From: Rhizobium deserti
Lineage (GTDB): Bacteria; Pseudomonadota; Alphaproteobacteria; Rhizobiales; Rhizobiaceae
NCBI RefSeq assembly: GCF_004358025.1
Contig: NZ_SMTL01000003.1
Span: 62,001-126,000, forward strand
DNA length: 64,000 nucleotides
Direction: 5' to 3'
Each line of letters opens with the position of its first letter. Position 1 is the first letter of the stretch. The notes beneath the pieces are model-generated. The model ran no database searches and was not told the origin of the DNA. It saw only the letters and a list, made by a program, of their open reading frames with translations. Below, piece by piece: positions 20,289 through 30,494 of the stretch. A program made the position numbers and the translations under genes.

Positions 20289-21650
20289 CTATTTCAACCC
20301 GTCCCAAGCCTTCTGGATATCGGTCGCGACGGTCTTTGCATCCTTGCCGCCGACATAATCGATCATTCCCGTCCAAAAGGCCCCGGCGCCGATCTTGCCC
20401 GGCATCAGATCAGAGGCATCGAATCGGAAGGTGGTGGCGGATGTCAGGATTTCTCCCTGCTTCTTCAGCGGCTCGTTGGCGTAGGCTTCCGGGTTGACGC
20501 CCTTGTAAGGGGTAAGGAAGGCGGCCTGCGCCATCCAGACCTCGTGAGCGATCGGCGTTTTCAGGAAGTCGATAAAGGCTTTGGCAGCCGGAGAATCCTT
20601 GGTGATGGCAATAATGGTGCCTGCGCCCAGCACCGGCGTTCCGAGCTCAGGTTTTGCCGCATAGGTCGGCATGTAGAAGAAATCGGCATCCGTCCCGAGC
20701 TTCTTGTCCGGCGGAAAGAAGGAAGAGATGAACGATGCCTGGTGGTGCAGATAGCATTTCGGCGGAATGTCGAACATGCCCTTGGGGCTGTCGCGGAAGT
20801 CAGTGGAAGCGACTGCAGCAGCGCCGCCGCTCACATATTTATCATTCTTGGCGAACTTGCCGAATTCCTCGATCGCGCCGACAACTGCGGGATCGTCGAA
20901 CTTGATCTCGTTCTTCACCCATTTGTCGTAGGTTTCGGCGGGCTGGGTATGCAGCATCATGTCTTCGACCCAGTCGGTTGCCGGCCATCCCGTCGCGCCG
21001 CCGGATCCCAAGCCGATGCACCACGGAACGCCGCCATCTTCTACAATCTGGTCGCTGAGCTTCAGCAGGTCTTCCATAGTCTTGGGGACTTCGTATCCTG
21101 CTTCCTCAAAGTTTTCGGGAACATACCAGACGAGAGACTTGAGATCGGCCTTGTAGGGGAAGCCATAGAACTGGTCCTTGCCGTCCTTGCCCTTGTAAAC
21201 GCCGTAGCCGGCCCAGCTTTCGCCGGCACCATAGTTCTTTTTGACCCAGTCTTCCGTTTCCTGGCCGAGCGGCGTCAGGAAGCCTTTCGCAGCGAGATCT
21301 GCGAGCAGGCCAGGCTGCGGTATAATGGCGATATTGGGAGGCGAGCCCGCCTGCGTATCGATGACGATCTGCTGCTCGTAGTTTTCCGAGGAGGAATAGC
21401 GGCCATTGGCACCGGTGGCGGCATTGAAATAGGCAAGCACGCTGTTGAAGAGGACTTCGTCTTCGCCGCGCCAGGGGCCGAACAAGGTCAGGCTCTCGCC
21501 TTTGATATCGGTGTGCCCGGCCTTAAACTCCTCGTAGCTCTTCCAGTTGAAGCGGGCGTCCTGCCCCGGTGGGAACTTGAGCTCCTGGGCACCAGCGCTT
21601 GCTGCAATCAGAGCAGCAACGGCCGTCCCGATCCACAATGATACCTTCAT
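20289..21650 (-). CDS. aglE: Alpha-glucoside-binding periplasmic protein
   Basis: The start MKVSLWIGTA is set by GGAGGATGG upstream and gives a 20-residue signal peptide ending in ASAGA. The mature protein (about 430 residues) has features of large family-1 sugar-binding proteins: SLTLFGPWRGEDE near the start and the WCIGLGSGGATGWPATDWVED segment in the middle, with many aromatic residues for sugar stacking. It is first gene of the aglEFGK transport operon. The usual upstream regulator aglR (LacI family) is missing; the neighbour is folD on the same strand. Confidence 0.92.
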   Translation of the reverse strand: MKVSLWIGTAVAALIAASAGAQELKFPPGQDARFNWKSYEEFKAGHTDIKGESLTLFGPWRGEDEVLFNSVLAYFNAATGANGRYSSSENYEQQIVIDTQAGSPPNIAIIPQPGLLADLAAKGFLTPLGQETEDWVKKNYGAGESWAGYGVYKGKDGKDQFYGFPYKADLKSLVWYVPENFEEAGYEVPKTMEDLLKLSDQIVEDGGVPWCIGLGSGGATGWPATDWVEDMMLHTQPAETYDKWVKNEIKFDDPAVVGAIEEFGKFAKNDKYVSGGAAAVASTDFRDSPKGMFDIPPKCYLHHQASFISSFFPPDKKLGTDADFFYMPTYAAKPELGTPVLGAGTIIAITKDSPAAKAFIDFLKTPIAHEVWMAQAAFLTPYKGVNPEAYANEPLKKQGEILTSATTFRFDASDLMPGKIGAGAFWTGMIDYVGGKDAKTVATDIQKAWDGLK

Positions 21651-21727
21651 CGATCCATCCTCCCCATCAAGGCTGTTCATCCGCCTGAATGGTGCCGCTG
21701 GAACACGGCTACCGGATAGAGATTTAA

Positions 21728-21766
21728 GGCGCTTGCGGAGGAGTCAAGGGCCGCTCCGCTAGCGCC
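21728..21766 (-). terminator. Candidate terminator after folD
   Basis: Paired arms GGCGCT-T-GCGGAG and CTCCGC-T-AGCGCC form a 12-pair stem with one T-T mismatch around a 13-base loop, 12 bases past the folD stop. On the minus strand it is followed by TTAAATC. It probably separates folD from aglE. Confidence 0.5.
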
Positions 21767-21778
21767 TGTCGATAGGCA

Positions 21779-22666
21779 TCAGAAGCGCGGGGCCGGTTTT
21801 CCGGCGGCGCGATAGGCAGCAATCACGGTATTGGCCATCAACATGGCGATGGTCATCGGACCGACACCGCCCGGCACCGGCGTAATTGCGCCGGCAATGG
21901 GGGAAACTTCGGCAAAGGCGACATCTCCCACCAACCGGGACTTGCCTTCGCCAGCAACGCGGTTGATGCCGACATCGATGATTGTCGCGCCAGGCTTCAC
22001 CCAGTCGGCCTTGACCATTTGCGGCCGACCGACCGCGGCAACCAGGATATCCGCATCGCGGCAGACCGCGGCAAGATCCTTGGTCTTCGAATGAGCCACG
22101 GTCACCGTCGCATTGGCTGCCAAAAGCAGAAGCGCCATCGGCTTGCCGAACAGGTTGGAGCGTCCGATCACCACGGCGTTCAGACCCGAAAGGTCATCAC
22201 CATGGATGCGCTTGACGAGAAGCATAGCGCCGGCCGGCGTGCAGGAGATCAGGCCCGTCGAAAGATCGCCCGTGGCAATCTTGCCGGCATTCACCACACT
22301 CAGCCCGTCCACATCCTTTTCGGGCGAGATCGACTGGATGACCGGTTCGGCTTTGAGATGCTTCGGCAGCGGAAGCTGCACCAATATGCCGTGAATAGCC
22401 GGATCGGCGTTGAGTTCAGCCACCAGCTTTTCAAGATCCTGCTGGGTGGTTTTTTGCGGCAGGCTGTGCTGGATGGAGTTGAAGCCGCACTGCTTGGCCA
22501 TCTTGCTCTTGGAATTGACATAGGCGTGGCTGGCCGGATCGTCGCCGACGATAACAACGGCCAGGCCCGGCTTCACCCCTGTCGATCGTTCGAGAGAGCC
22601 CGTCGCTTCGCTCACGGCCGCCGTTACGGATGAAGCCGCTTCTTTGCCATCGATTACCACTGACAT
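21779..22666 (-). CDS. folD: Bifunctional methylenetetrahydrofolate dehydrogenase / methenyltetrahydrofolate cyclohydrolase
   Basis: Interconverts methylene-, methenyl- and formyl-tetrahydrofolate for purine and formate one-carbon metabolism. The catalytic segment [16 protein letters not shown] contains the conserved Tyr and Lys. The nucleotide site follows [15 protein letters not shown], and the C-terminal signature [15 protein letters not shown] is intact. The start [10 protein letters not shown] follows GCAGGAGATGG. Length 295 residues is normal. It appears monocistronic, with no functional link to its agl neighbours. Confidence 0.96.
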   Translation of the reverse strand: MSVVIDGKEAASSVTAAVSEATGSLERSTGVKPGLAVVIVGDDPASHAYVNSKSKMAKQCGFNSIQHSLPQKTTQQDLEKLVAELNADPAIHGILVQLPLPKHLKAEPVIQSISPEKDVDGLSVVNAGKIATGDLSTGLISCTPAGAMLLVKRIHGDDLSGLNAVVIGRSNLFGKPMALLLLAANATVTVAHSKTKDLAAVCRDADILVAAVGRPQMVKADWVKPGATIIDVGINRVAGEGKSRLVGDVAFAEVSPIAGAITPVPGGVGPMTIAMLMANTVIAAYRAAGKPAPRF

Positions 22667-22795
22667 ACGCCATCTCCTGCTTAACGATTGCATTCTGGCA
22701 AGCGGGCGCAGAAGGGACTGGCCCGCTTGCGCCCTATGCTGTCCAGCTCAGGCAAATGCAAGCGGATTCGATTTGGCGGATTCGATTTGCAGGCG

Positions 22796-24523
22796 TCAGC
22801 GCCGTGCCGCTTGGCGACGGCCGGAATGCTGTTGAACCTTCTCGCAAAGCTGCGCCATTTCGCGCCGCAATGCCGCCAAGTCCAGTGCCTCCCGAGAGGC
22901 TGCGTTGGCGCGGCTTCGAGGCTCATGCACCACAGTCTCGACAGCAGAACCGCGTGCCAGGACCGCAGCAACCAAGGGCGGAAGCTGGGATTCTGCGGCG
23001 GGGCGGCGGTTTGCCATCAGCAGTTCGCGGATGTGATCGGCAAGCGGCGTCTGATTGGCTGGCAGGGGATGATCGTTCGCAGCAAACCGCTCGAAAACGA
23101 CCGGTGCGTCATCCTCAATCAGATCAAGTTCGGCGAAGTCTTCATCCGCCAAGAGATCAATTTCGGAAACCGGTGATGCCGGCTGCGATGTTTCCGTCTC
23201 AGAGGTTTCGTGGCCTTCTGCCTCATCGAACCGCCGGCGCCGGATCCAGGCGCAAGCTGCCCCAAGAAGAAGACCCGCAAGTCCCCCGAGGGCGCTCTTC
23301 GTCAGCATGTCGGGTAGGCTCGGCTGCACGGGCTGGGCAGATGCGGGCTTGACGACCTGAGCTTTCACCTGAACCGGCTGCATCGAGGTAGACCGCCGGC
23401 GCTGCTGACCTTCGAGATAATTTTGACGCGCCTCGTTCACGGTCGTTTCCAGCGCAGCCAGTCTTTCCGCCGCTTCGGCTGTCTGCTTGTCGCCACGCAG
23501 CGTTGCCTGACGTGTCTTGAGCTCCGAAAACCGCTTGGCGGCCGTCGCCTCATCCCGTTGCAGGGACGCGACGAGCTGCTTGAGCGATTGCTGGATATCG
23601 GCTCGAACGTCCTCCAGCGCGCCCTGTGCCGCAACAAGGCGCGGATGGCGAGGGCCGAGACTGCCGGACAATTGGTCGACGGCGAGCTTGGCTTCTACAT
23701 GCCTCTGCCTTTGGTATTCCAGTCCGGTGAATTCCAGGCTGTCGGGCAAAGGCTTACCCAGCACAGTGGCAAGCGTCATGGCCCCGGCTTGTTCCACCTT
23801 CCGCCGCATCTGCGCCAGGTCCGCCTCGGCCTGAGCGACGTCCTTTACGAGCGACTGGCTGTCCGTCTGCACGCGGCGCAGCTCCGCCAGCCTCTTGTCG
23901 TCCACCTTGGCAAGGAAGCCTGACAGTGTAGCCTCGGCGCGCTCAAGGGTCTGGCGCAGTCCATCCAGGACTGCATCCGGAACTTGTTGCTCGGCCGCGG
24001 TGTCGATGCCGGCGGCAAAAGTACTGCCCAACATGGTTGCCAGCTGCCTCGCCTCTTCGGGCGCAGCGGCTGTTACGGAAATCGCAACGGCCCCATGAGC
24101 TTTATCGTAATCAAGGGCAATGGCGTCCGAAAGGCGGCTGCGTAGATCGGCCTCGGCTTCGGCCACGGTCATCCCGCCGCCGGATAGTATGTCATAGACG
24201 ACTTGGGCAAAGCCTGAGCGGTCGATGGCAAACTCGCTGCCCTTCGACAGGTTGAAGGCGCGGACAAGATTGTCGAGATTGGCCTTCGACCGCAATTTGG
24301 CCAAGGCCGAAGTGACGGCGCCTTCGCTTGCCGTCTCCACTTTGAGCTCCGTCTTAGCGACGAAACTTGGCGCCGACATCTGCTGAACGAAAACCGGAAG
24401 TGCAGCGCCAACCATTCCGGCGAGGCCGATGGCAAGCAGCACGGAGCGCCGGCGCCGGGGCCGTGCGCTGTCCCTGCCCCCGTCTGCCTGCGTATCGCCG
24501 CTGATACCTTCGAAATATTCCAT
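22796..24523 (-). CDS. Wzz/GumC-like polysaccharide chain-length protein without kinase domain
   Basis: A 575-residue inner-membrane protein. TM1 lies at about residues 27-45, then a long periplasmic part (about 50-395) with extended coiled-coil stretches rich in Ala, Glu, Arg and Gln. TM2 is near 415-435 and a cytoplasmic acidic tail follows. The LGPRHPRLVAAQGALEDV segment is typical of Wzz/GumC/ExoP co-polymerases. There is no C-terminal Walker-type tyrosine kinase domain, and no polysaccharide-synthesis genes are nearby, so the polymer is unknown. Start is uncertain because the ribosome-binding site is weak. It marks the border before the flagellar cluster. Confidence 0.75.
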   Translation of the reverse strand: MEYFEGISGDTQADGGRDSARPRRRRSVLLAIGLAGMVGAALPVFVQQMSAPSFVAKTELKVETASEGAVTSALAKLRSKANLDNLVRAFNLSKGSEFAIDRSGFAQVVYDILSGGGMTVAEAEADLRSRLSDAIALDYDKAHGAVAISVTAAAPEEARQLATMLGSTFAAGIDTAAEQQVPDAVLDGLRQTLERAEATLSGFLAKVDDKRLAELRRVQTDSQSLVKDVAQAEADLAQMRRKVEQAGAMTLATVLGKPLPDSLEFTGLEYQRQRHVEAKLAVDQLSGSLGPRHPRLVAAQGALEDVRADIQQSLKQLVASLQRDEATAAKRFSELKTRQATLRGDKQTAEAAERLAALETTVNEARQNYLEGQQRRRSTSMQPVQVKAQVVKPASAQPVQPSLPDMLTKSALGGLAGLLLGAACAWIRRRRFDEAEGHETSETETSQPASPVSEIDLLADEDFAELDLIEDDAPVVFERFAANDHPLPANQTPLADHIRELLMANRRPAAESQLPPLVAAVLARGSAVETVVHEPRSRANAASREALDLAALRREMAQLCEKVQQHSGRRQAARR

Positions 24524-24744
24524 GCTCAGACCGCAATCATTTGTGACGCGGGCATGCACGCGCAATGCCGCTGCTTAAGACAGTCTAAATATCTATGGCA
24601 AATAAACCGTTAACCGCGGCACCTGGGCTAGGCGCGATTGCGCACAAGGTGGCGGAGCGAGAGCCGTTATTCAAACGGCAGTCAATTGTCTGAACTGCAA
24701 CTTAGGCAGAACCCCCGGGGCCGAGAGGTCTTGAGGTCAGCCGT

Positions 24745-25284
24745 TCAATGGGAAGCAGCCGGCGCCGGCGCCTCCACCACCACGCCCTCGACAATCTTCT
24801 GTGCGGGAATCGGGTTGTTGCCGCGCCGGGCCGTATTCGTGTTGATCGTTTCCTTGGACATGTAGTCGAGCTGTTCGATCATCACATTGGCCACGACGGC
24901 ATCGCCGAGCTTGGCGTTGATGCCGTCCTTGATCTTGTTGCGGAAGTTCTCCGGATCGAACGAGCCAACATTCTTCAGGTCGATCATCGGATTTCCCATC
25001 AGCAGACTGAAAAGCTGGTCCGTCAGAAGGGCGTCCATCGGCAGCTGGACCTTCTTCGACTTCTCGCTATCCACCGAAAGGGAGATGCGGCCCAGGAAAT
25101 ATCCGTCAACCGCGCCATTGTGGATAACCGGCATACTGATCGGGTTTCCGCGCACGACCGTCGTGACGACGGGCGCCGGAGCGGCATCCGCAGTCGCGGT
25201 CGCCTCCGACATGCGGGCGGACAGATAGACACCCCCAATGGAGACGATGCAGACCCAGAGCCCGATCAGCAGCACTTTAATCAT
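24745..25284 (-). CDS. FliL-like single-span membrane protein of the flagellar cluster
   Basis: A 179-residue protein: one TM helix (residues 2-20), an Ala/Pro-rich periplasmic linker (about 26-42) and a folded region. The latter has the run GRISLSVDSEKSKKVQLPMD, followed by DPENFRNKIKDGINAKLGD and VNVMIEQLDYM-like strands, which resembles the FliL/stomatin-type domain. A canonical fliL lies at 48.3-48.8 kb, so this would be a paralogue or a distant relative. It starts in a 1-base overlap with the FlgN-like gene and is last gene of the fliR-to-flgJ transcript. Function (stator or rod interaction) is inferred only. Confidence 0.6.
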   Translation of the reverse strand: MIKVLLIGLWVCIVSIGGVYLSARMSEATATADAAPAPVVTTVVRGNPISMPVIHNGAVDGYFLGRISLSVDSEKSKKVQLPMDALLTDQLFSLLMGNPMIDLKNVGSFDPENFRNKIKDGINAKLGDAVVANVMIEQLDYMSKETINTNTARRGNNPIPAQKIVEGVVVEAPAPAASH

Positions 25285-25649
25285 CAGGATGCGCCATACC
25301 GGAATTGATGTTCGGAATAGGTCCCGTCGGCATCCATGTCTTTCACCGCATTCTTGAGAATGTCAGCGACAGCGCGAACCGCCTCGAGATGAGCCTCGAC
25401 CCGCTGGGCATTGAGCTTCAGCTTCTTCTTGAGGCCGACCAGCTGCTGGAGGTAAGGCGCCGACGTCTCCTTGACGTCAGGCCCACGGAACAGGGTGGTC
25501 AGTTCGTAGAGGCAACGGCTCTTGTGGGCGTTCGACACTTTCAGGTCGAAACCGGTGTCGCGTCCAATGCGCTCGTTCTCGTTGTCGATGATCATTTCAA
25601 GACGCGAAAGAACCGTCTTGATGCGATAGTCGGTAGAAACGACTTCCAT
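25284..25649 (-). CDS. Small helical flagellar protein, FlgN-chaperone-like
   Basis: A 121-residue, all-helical soluble protein. The ATG at 25649 is preceded by GAAGG at 5 bases and is preferred to a TTG 12 bases earlier. Two long helices with heptad-like spacing (about 5-25 and 68-105) match the size and shape of FlgN, the export chaperone for the hook-filament junction proteins FlgK and FlgL, whose genes are 6-8 kb away. Sequence similarity cannot be judged by eye, so the call rests on size, fold and context. Confidence 0.5.
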   Translation of the reverse strand: MEVVSTDYRIKTVLSRLEMIIDNENERIGRDTGFDLKVSNAHKSRCLYELTTLFRGPDVKETSAPYLQQLVGLKKKLKLNAQRVEAHLEAVRAVADILKNAVKDMDADGTYSEHQFRYGAS

Positions 25650-25664
25650 ATCAACCTTCAATGG

Positions 25665-26222
25665 TTAGGAGTTTGTCTTCTTGGAGGTGCTGTCGGTTTC
25701 GGCGGGAGACAGGATCTGGCGTTGGAAATCCGTGATCATGCCCACGGCCAGCTGCCGATCCTTTTCGCTCGTCGTCGCATTCGGGGCATCCGCCCGGGCA
25801 TGCTGGACCGACTGCGCGAAGAGCTTTTCAGCAATGCCGAAGCCACCCTGCTTGGAGACCGCGTCAGCGATCTGCTCGGCCATCATGCCCTTCCAGAAGT
25901 CGCCGGCCGCACCCTTTCCATAGACTTCCTCGCTGTCGGAGGGCAGCATGTTCTGGATAAAGGTAGAGGCGACGCTGGCTTCGAACTTCCGATAGGTTTC
26001 CGGAATTTCCTTCTTGTGCGACACGCGCACATTGTCGATTTCCTTGACGGCCTTTTCGGACTGACTGACCGCCTGAGAGAAACCGACGCCATTCGATGCA
26101 AGCATCACCGACTGACTGGCAGCTTCGTTCGCCTTGAGCTTCTCACGTGCAGCCTGAAGCAGGCCGGGATCTGCGGCTTGAACGACGTCCAAGACGAGAT
26201 CGCTTGGGGGAGAAATAGCCAA
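25665..26222 (-). CDS. flgJ: Flagellar rod-binding protein, FlgJ N-domain only
   Basis: A 185-residue protein starting at a TTG (26222) with AGGAG six bases upstream, giving MAISPPSDLV. The rod-binding domain lies at about residues 75-140: YRKFEASVASTFIQNMLPSD, then FWKGMMAEQIADAVSKQGG and FGIAEKLF. It caps the growing rod in the periplasm. Unlike the enterobacterial protein it has no C-terminal muramidase domain. A separate lytic transglycosylase gene lies in the same cluster at 36.3-36.9 kb and probably supplies that activity. Confidence 0.82.
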   Translation of the reverse strand: MAISPPSDLVLDVVQAADPGLLQAAREKLKANEAASQSVMLASNGVGFSQAVSQSEKAVKEIDNVRVSHKKEIPETYRKFEASVASTFIQNMLPSDSEEVYGKGAAGDFWKGMMAEQIADAVSKQGGFGIAEKLFAQSVQHARADAPNATTSEKDRQLAVGMITDFQRQILSPAETDSTSKKTNS

Positions 26223-26251
26223 TTTCAACTCCTAGTTATCTGAGACCGCCA

Positions 26252-26671
26252 TCATGGATCATCAAGCTTGCTGGAAGCTGGCGTGGCCATCAACAAGCCG
26301 AGATCGACGAGGTCGTACATCCGCTCGTCCTCCATCAGGCGCTCCTCCAGGATCTCGGCCTCTTTCATCCTGTCTTGGAGACGATCGGCCTTGGTCTTTT
26401 CCTTCAGCACCCTGGCCTCCTGCATGGTCTGCTGAGCCGCGAGCTGCTGCTTCTTGATGAACAGGCGGGTCAGCCGATCGCTGTAGTTCTTGGAGAACTG
26501 CTTGTGGATCGGGTCGACGGAAGAGATCGCATTGATCGTCATATCGATCGATGTCGCTACCTCGGCTTGCCGCGCGATGGAGACGCTCAACTCGAATTCG
26601 GCAAGCCGTTCGAGCTGCCGTTGCACGCCGACCAGGCGACGCAGCTTCTCTGATTTAGAATCATTGGCCAT
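26252..26671 (-). CDS. FliJ-like flagellar export protein
   Basis: A 139-residue, highly charged, mostly coiled-coil protein (residues 5-115, rich in Lys, Glu, Arg, Gln and Leu), the size and shape of FliJ, the central stalk of the export ATPase FliI. It starts 7 bases after the fliR stop with GAGGCTGAC upstream, and is translated with the export genes flhA and fliR. No other FliJ candidate is seen in the window. The assignment is by architecture and position. Confidence 0.55.
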   Translation of the reverse strand: MANDSKSEKLRRLVGVQRQLERLAEFELSVSIARQAEVATSIDMTINAISSVDPIHKQFSKNYSDRLTRLFIKKQQLAAQQTMQEARVLKEKTKADRLQDRMKEAEILEERLMEDERMYDLVDLGLLMATPASSKLDDP

Positions 26672-26678
26672 GTCAGCC

Positions 26679-27431
26679 TCACAGCCCGGTAAAAACGAGG
26701 GGGAAGCCCTTCACGAACTCGTCGATCATCGCGGCGATCCCGAGATAGAGCAGGAAGATCCCACCCATCAGCGCGTAAGGCGTGGAGATGAAGTAGACGG
26801 GAATCTGAGGCGCCATCTTGTTGATCATGCCGACGGCGACGTTGAACATGATGCTGTACAGCAGAAACGGGCTGATGAGCCGCAGCACGATCATGAAGGT
26901 GGCCGAAAGCGTATCCGTAAGCGTAATCAGGATCCGTCGTGGGTTGAGCCCTTCTGCCAATGGTATGGTCGTGTAGGAATCGAGCAGCGACTTGATCACC
27001 ACGTGATGAAAATTCAGCATCAGCAGTACGAGCAGACCGGCCAAGGCCAGCAGGCTCGTGAGTTGGCTCTCGGAGCTATCTTCGATGATATCGCCGCCGG
27101 GCGGCCCGTTGAACGAGATGGCGTTCGAAATGGCGGTACCAGCAAATTGCAGGCCGGCCGTGTAGAGGCGGGCAATCAGGCCAAACACAGCTCCGACCAG
27201 CGTTTCGGACGCGATCAGCATACCCAGCGCCGCGGGATTGGAAGAAGCCCGGGGATAGATGATGTCCCAAACCATAGGTAAAACGGCCATGGAAATCGCC
27301 ACCGAAAGGAACAGTCGCACCTGCATGGGAAGTCGGGCCGACGAAAAACCAGGCATCAACATGATGCAGCCGCCGACCCGACAGAAAGCCAGGAAGAGTG
27401 CGATAATCGTTCCCTGCGGGTCCGTTATCAT
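26679..27431 (-). CDS. fliR: Flagellar export gate protein FliR
   Basis: An inner-membrane component of the type III export gate, 250 residues with six hydrophobic segments. Family landmarks include [16 protein letters not shown] at the N-terminus, [13 protein letters not shown] in the middle and the [24 protein letters not shown] region near the C-terminus. The start codon overlaps the flhA stop by 4 bases (ATGA), showing translational coupling. FliP, FliQ and FlhA are also encoded in this window. Confidence 0.95.
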   Translation of the reverse strand: MITDPQGTIIALFLAFCRVGGCIMLMPGFSSARLPMQVRLFLSVAISMAVLPMVWDIIYPRASSNPAALGMLIASETLVGAVFGLIARLYTAGLQFAGTAISNAISFNGPPGGDIIEDSSESQLTSLLALAGLLVLLMLNFHHVVIKSLLDSYTTIPLAEGLNPRRILITLTDTLSATFMIVLRLISPFLLYSIMFNVAVGMINKMAPQIPVYFISTPYALMGGIFLLYLGIAAMIDEFVKGFPLVFTGL

Positions 27432-29518
27432 GAAATCGATCCAAGGACCTTGATCTCGGTGCCCTTTGCCAATTCGACATGGGACAGTACAGGAAGGGTC
27501 GCAAAGAGCCGTTCGATGATCATGCGGACATAAGACCGCGTCTCAGGCGACGTGACAAGTACGAAGGGCAGGCCTCTGTCCATATATTCGCGGATGACCT
27601 GGCCGGCCTGCTCGCTGAATTCCTCGAGAGTGCGGGGGTCGATGTCGAAATCGATAATCTCGCCCTTCGCGTCGCGCTTGATCGCCTGGTGGAACAGCAG
27701 ATCCCACTTAGACCCGAGGCGCAGGACGCGCAGGACGCCGTTGTCGGCAAGATCACCACAGATCTGCTGCGACATGCGGACACGCACGTGCTCGACCAGT
27801 TGTTCCGTTTTGCGCACATGCGGCGCCAATTCGGCCAGCGCTTCAAGAATGAGATGCAGGTTGCGGATAGAGACGCGTTCGGCCAGCAGCAGCTTCAAGA
27901 CAGCCTGGAGACCGGAATAGGACATGTGGGACGAGCACATTTCGTCGGCCAGCTTCTTGTATTCCGGATCGAGGCGATCGATCAGGATCTTGACGTCCTT
28001 ATAGGACAGAAGCTGCGGCAGGTTGTTGCGGATGACCTCGCTGACATGCGTCAGAAGCACCGAAACGTTGTCGATCGGGTGGAAGCCTTCTCGCTTCAGG
28101 TCTTCCACGAAGTGTTCGAGTACGGACACGGCAGGCATGCCGAAGGTAGGCTCGCGAACCTCGTCGCCGGGTACCGAAGGCTTGCGGCCCTGACCGACGA
28201 TGACGAGCACTTCACCGAGCCGCAGATTGCTGCTCGCAACCGTCGTCCCGTGGATACGGATCTGGTAAGACTTTTCGGCAATTGCTATGTCGTCGACCAC
28301 CTTGATTTCCGGCACGACGAAGCCGTACTGGCTGGCGAAGCGCTTGCGCATCTTGCCGACGCGGAAGCCGAGCTCCTGGTGCGCGCCGAGGAGGCGCGGA
28401 GAAACCTGTTTGCCGAGGGCCAGTTCGATTTCCGCCGTCTTGAGGACATTCTTGACAGAATCTTTCTCGGATTCGCGGTTTTGAACGACCTTCCTTTCCT
28501 CGGTTTCGCGCAGCAGCTTGTTCTTTGCCTCGATCTGCCGCGGGATAGCCCATGCAGCGCCAGCCAAAAGCATGCCAAGCCCCATGAACGGAAGGAAAGG
28601 CAGACCGGGAACCAGTGCCAGCGTCGCCATCAATCCAGCCGACACCCACAGCGCCCGAGGATATCCGCTGAGCTGGCCGACGACCGCGACATCGGTTGAA
28701 CCTTGTGTACCGCCGCGGGTGACAATGAGGCCAGCCGCGAGCGAAACGATCAAAGCCGGAACCTGCGAAACGATGCCGTCACCGACAGACAGCTTGACGA
28801 AGACATCGGCAGCTTCGCCGATTTCCATGCCATGGCGGAAATAACCGATGATGATGCCGCCGAATACGTTGATGGCGGTGATCAGCAGGCCCGCGACCGC
28901 GTCCCCGCGCACGAATTTGGAGGCACCATCCATCGCACCGAAGAAGGAACTTTCTTCTTCCAGTTCGCGCCGGCGAAGCTGCGCTTCCTTTTCGTCGATA
29001 ATGCCGGCCGAAAGGTCCGCATCGATCGACATCTGCTTGCCGGGAATGGCATCGAGGGTGAAGCGGGCGCCGACTTCCGCGATACGCGTGGCGCCCTTGG
29101 TAATAACGATGAAGTTAACGACGATCAGGATCATGAACACGATCAGACCGATGATGAAGTCGCCGGACATAACCAGGCTGGAAAAGCCCGCGATCACGCC
29201 GCCGGCGGCACTGTGTCCCTCGTGACCATGCGATAGAATGACGCGCGTGGTCGCAATGTTGAGCGCCAAGCGCACCATGGTGGCGATCAGCAGCACGGTG
29301 GGAAAGGCCGAGAAATCCAGTGGTCGCTGGATCCACAGCGATACCATCAGGATCAGGACCGACAATGCGATGGAAAAGGCCAGGCCGATATCGATCAGGA
29401 AGGGCGGAATCGGCAGAAACAGGATGCAGAGGATGGCTACGATGCCACACGCAAAGCCGATATCACGACCGTTCAAGGCGGGCTTGATGGGAGAAACCGT
29501 TGTGCTGCTAGTTGCCAT
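27428..29518 (-). CDS. flhA: Flagellar export gate protein FlhA
   Basis: A 696-residue protein with about eight TM helices in the first 330 residues and a large cytoplasmic domain (about 360-696) that docks export substrates and chaperones. The conserved FHIPEP-type region is represented by the [20 protein letters not shown] and [19 protein letters not shown] segments. It forms the ring of the type III export gate. It is co-transcribed with fliR (4-base overlap). Upstream, 143 bases separate it from fliQ. Confidence 0.97.
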   Translation of the reverse strand: MATSSTTVSPIKPALNGRDIGFACGIVAILCILFLPIPPFLIDIGLAFSIALSVLILMVSLWIQRPLDFSAFPTVLLIATMVRLALNIATTRVILSHGHEGHSAAGGVIAGFSSLVMSGDFIIGLIVFMILIVVNFIVITKGATRIAEVGARFTLDAIPGKQMSIDADLSAGIIDEKEAQLRRRELEEESSFFGAMDGASKFVRGDAVAGLLITAINVFGGIIIGYFRHGMEIGEAADVFVKLSVGDGIVSQVPALIVSLAAGLIVTRGGTQGSTDVAVVGQLSGYPRALWVSAGLMATLALVPGLPFLPFMGLGMLLAGAAWAIPRQIEAKNKLLRETEERKVVQNRESEKDSVKNVLKTAEIELALGKQVSPRLLGAHQELGFRVGKMRKRFASQYGFVVPEIKVVDDIAIAEKSYQIRIHGTTVASSNLRLGEVLVIVGQGRKPSVPGDEVREPTFGMPAVSVLEHFVEDLKREGFHPIDNVSVLLTHVSEVIRNNLPQLLSYKDVKILIDRLDPEYKKLADEMCSSHMSYSGLQAVLKLLLAERVSIRNLHLILEALAELAPHVRKTEQLVEHVRVRMSQQICGDLADNGVLRVLRLGSKWDLLFHQAIKRDAKGEIIDFDIDPRTLEEFSEQAGQVIREYMDRGLPFVLVTSPETRSYVRMIIERLFATLPVLSHVELAKGTEIKVLGSIS

Positions 29519-29661
29519 GTCCGCTCTATCTCTTCATGAGACAAGAAAGCGCGTCCTGCGCCCCGTCAATCGAGTGGCCGGACAGCGAGAGCCCGAACCT
29601 GTTACGACAGATCACTTTTAGCCAGCGAAGCTTGTGTGAGGGTGACGCTTCGGCGCCGAGC

Positions 29662-29928
29662 CTAGAAGCCGCTCTGGACGCGCGAAAAGACCATGTCGGT
29701 GAAGAGCGAGATCTGCCCGCCTACAAAGGGAGCGGTAATACCCAGTGCAACCATGACCGCAACGATCTTGGGCACGAATGTCAGGGTCATTTCCTGGATC
29801 TGGGTGAGCGCCTGGATCAATGCGATGATCATGCCGACGACCATTGCCGTTAAGACTGCCGGGCTGGAGGCAATCAGGACTGTCCAGATTGCCGTATGCA
29901 ATATGTCGAGAGCATCGGCTTCGTTCAT
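29662..29928 (-). CDS. fliQ: Flagellar export gate protein FliQ
   Basis: An 88-residue protein with two TM helices (about 14-36 and 52-75) forming a hairpin, typical of FliQ. Conserved features are AIWTVLIASSPAVLTAMVVG and ALTQIQEMTLTFVPKI. The start is at MNEADALDIL; an earlier in-frame ATG would add 13 polar residues. It lies between flgD and flhA on the same strand. Confidence 0.93.
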   Translation of the reverse strand: MNEADALDILHTAIWTVLIASSPAVLTAMVVGMIIALIQALTQIQEMTLTFVPKIVAVMVALGITAPFVGGQISLFTDMVFSRVQSGF

Positions 29929-30062
29929 TGGCTCATCATCCTGCCGTGATCGCGAATCATGCCGCATGATGACAGCCGCCCGCTATTAGACAAGCTGCAC
30001 AATGGCCGGACCGCCAGTAATTCCTGGCGAACCGGCTGTTCGTCTAGGTCAGCACCTAGCCG

Positions 30063-30494
30063 TCAGGAAGACGATGGCGTCGAAGTGGCGGAGATGGTGA
30101 TGCCTTCACCGATCTCGATCTTCGAACCCTTAGTGGTCGTTGCGGTCAAGCCATCAGCAGTTACTTCAATGGAAGCCACCACGCCACCGGTCTTGCCGTC
30201 AGCACTGGTGATCGTCTTGCCGATATAGGACGAAGCATTCGACAGGGAGGACTGAGCGATCAGGTTCTCCAGGTTGGTATTCGTCTTGATCGTTTGCTCG
30301 ACCTGCGAGAAGGTCGCCAGCTGCGAGATCTGCTCGCTAGCGTCCATGGGATCGGTTGGATCCTGGTTCTGCATCTGAGCGATCAGAAGCTGCAGGAATG
30401 CGTTATAGTCCAGCGAAGCGGCGGCTGCGTCGGACGAAGACGCCGCATTGGTGGCCGTCTTTGTCGTAACGGAGGCTATGGAATCTATTGCCAC
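30063..30494 (-). CDS. flgD: Flagellar hook-cap protein FlgD
   Basis: A short FlgD of 143 residues, which caps the growing hook. The N-terminal motif [22 protein letters not shown] followed by [14 protein letters not shown] is diagnostic. The C-terminal half is a small beta region without the Tudor/Fn3-like pair of longer FlgD proteins. Translation starts at GTG (30494), whose codon lies inside the flbT end (10-base overlap), with GGGAG upstream. Confidence 0.93.
   Translation of the reverse strand: MAIDSIASVTTKTATNAASSSDAAAASLDYNAFLQLLIAQMQNQDPTDPMDASEQISQLATFSQVEQTIKTNTNLENLIAQSSLSNASSYIGKTITSADGKTGGVVASIEVTADGLTATTTKGSKIEIGEGITISATSTPSSS

Noticed and set aside
20544..21641. Long plus-strand open frame (365 codons) opposite aglE
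   Set aside because: It is the antisense shadow of a well-conserved binding protein; high GC at third positions keeps the opposite frame open.
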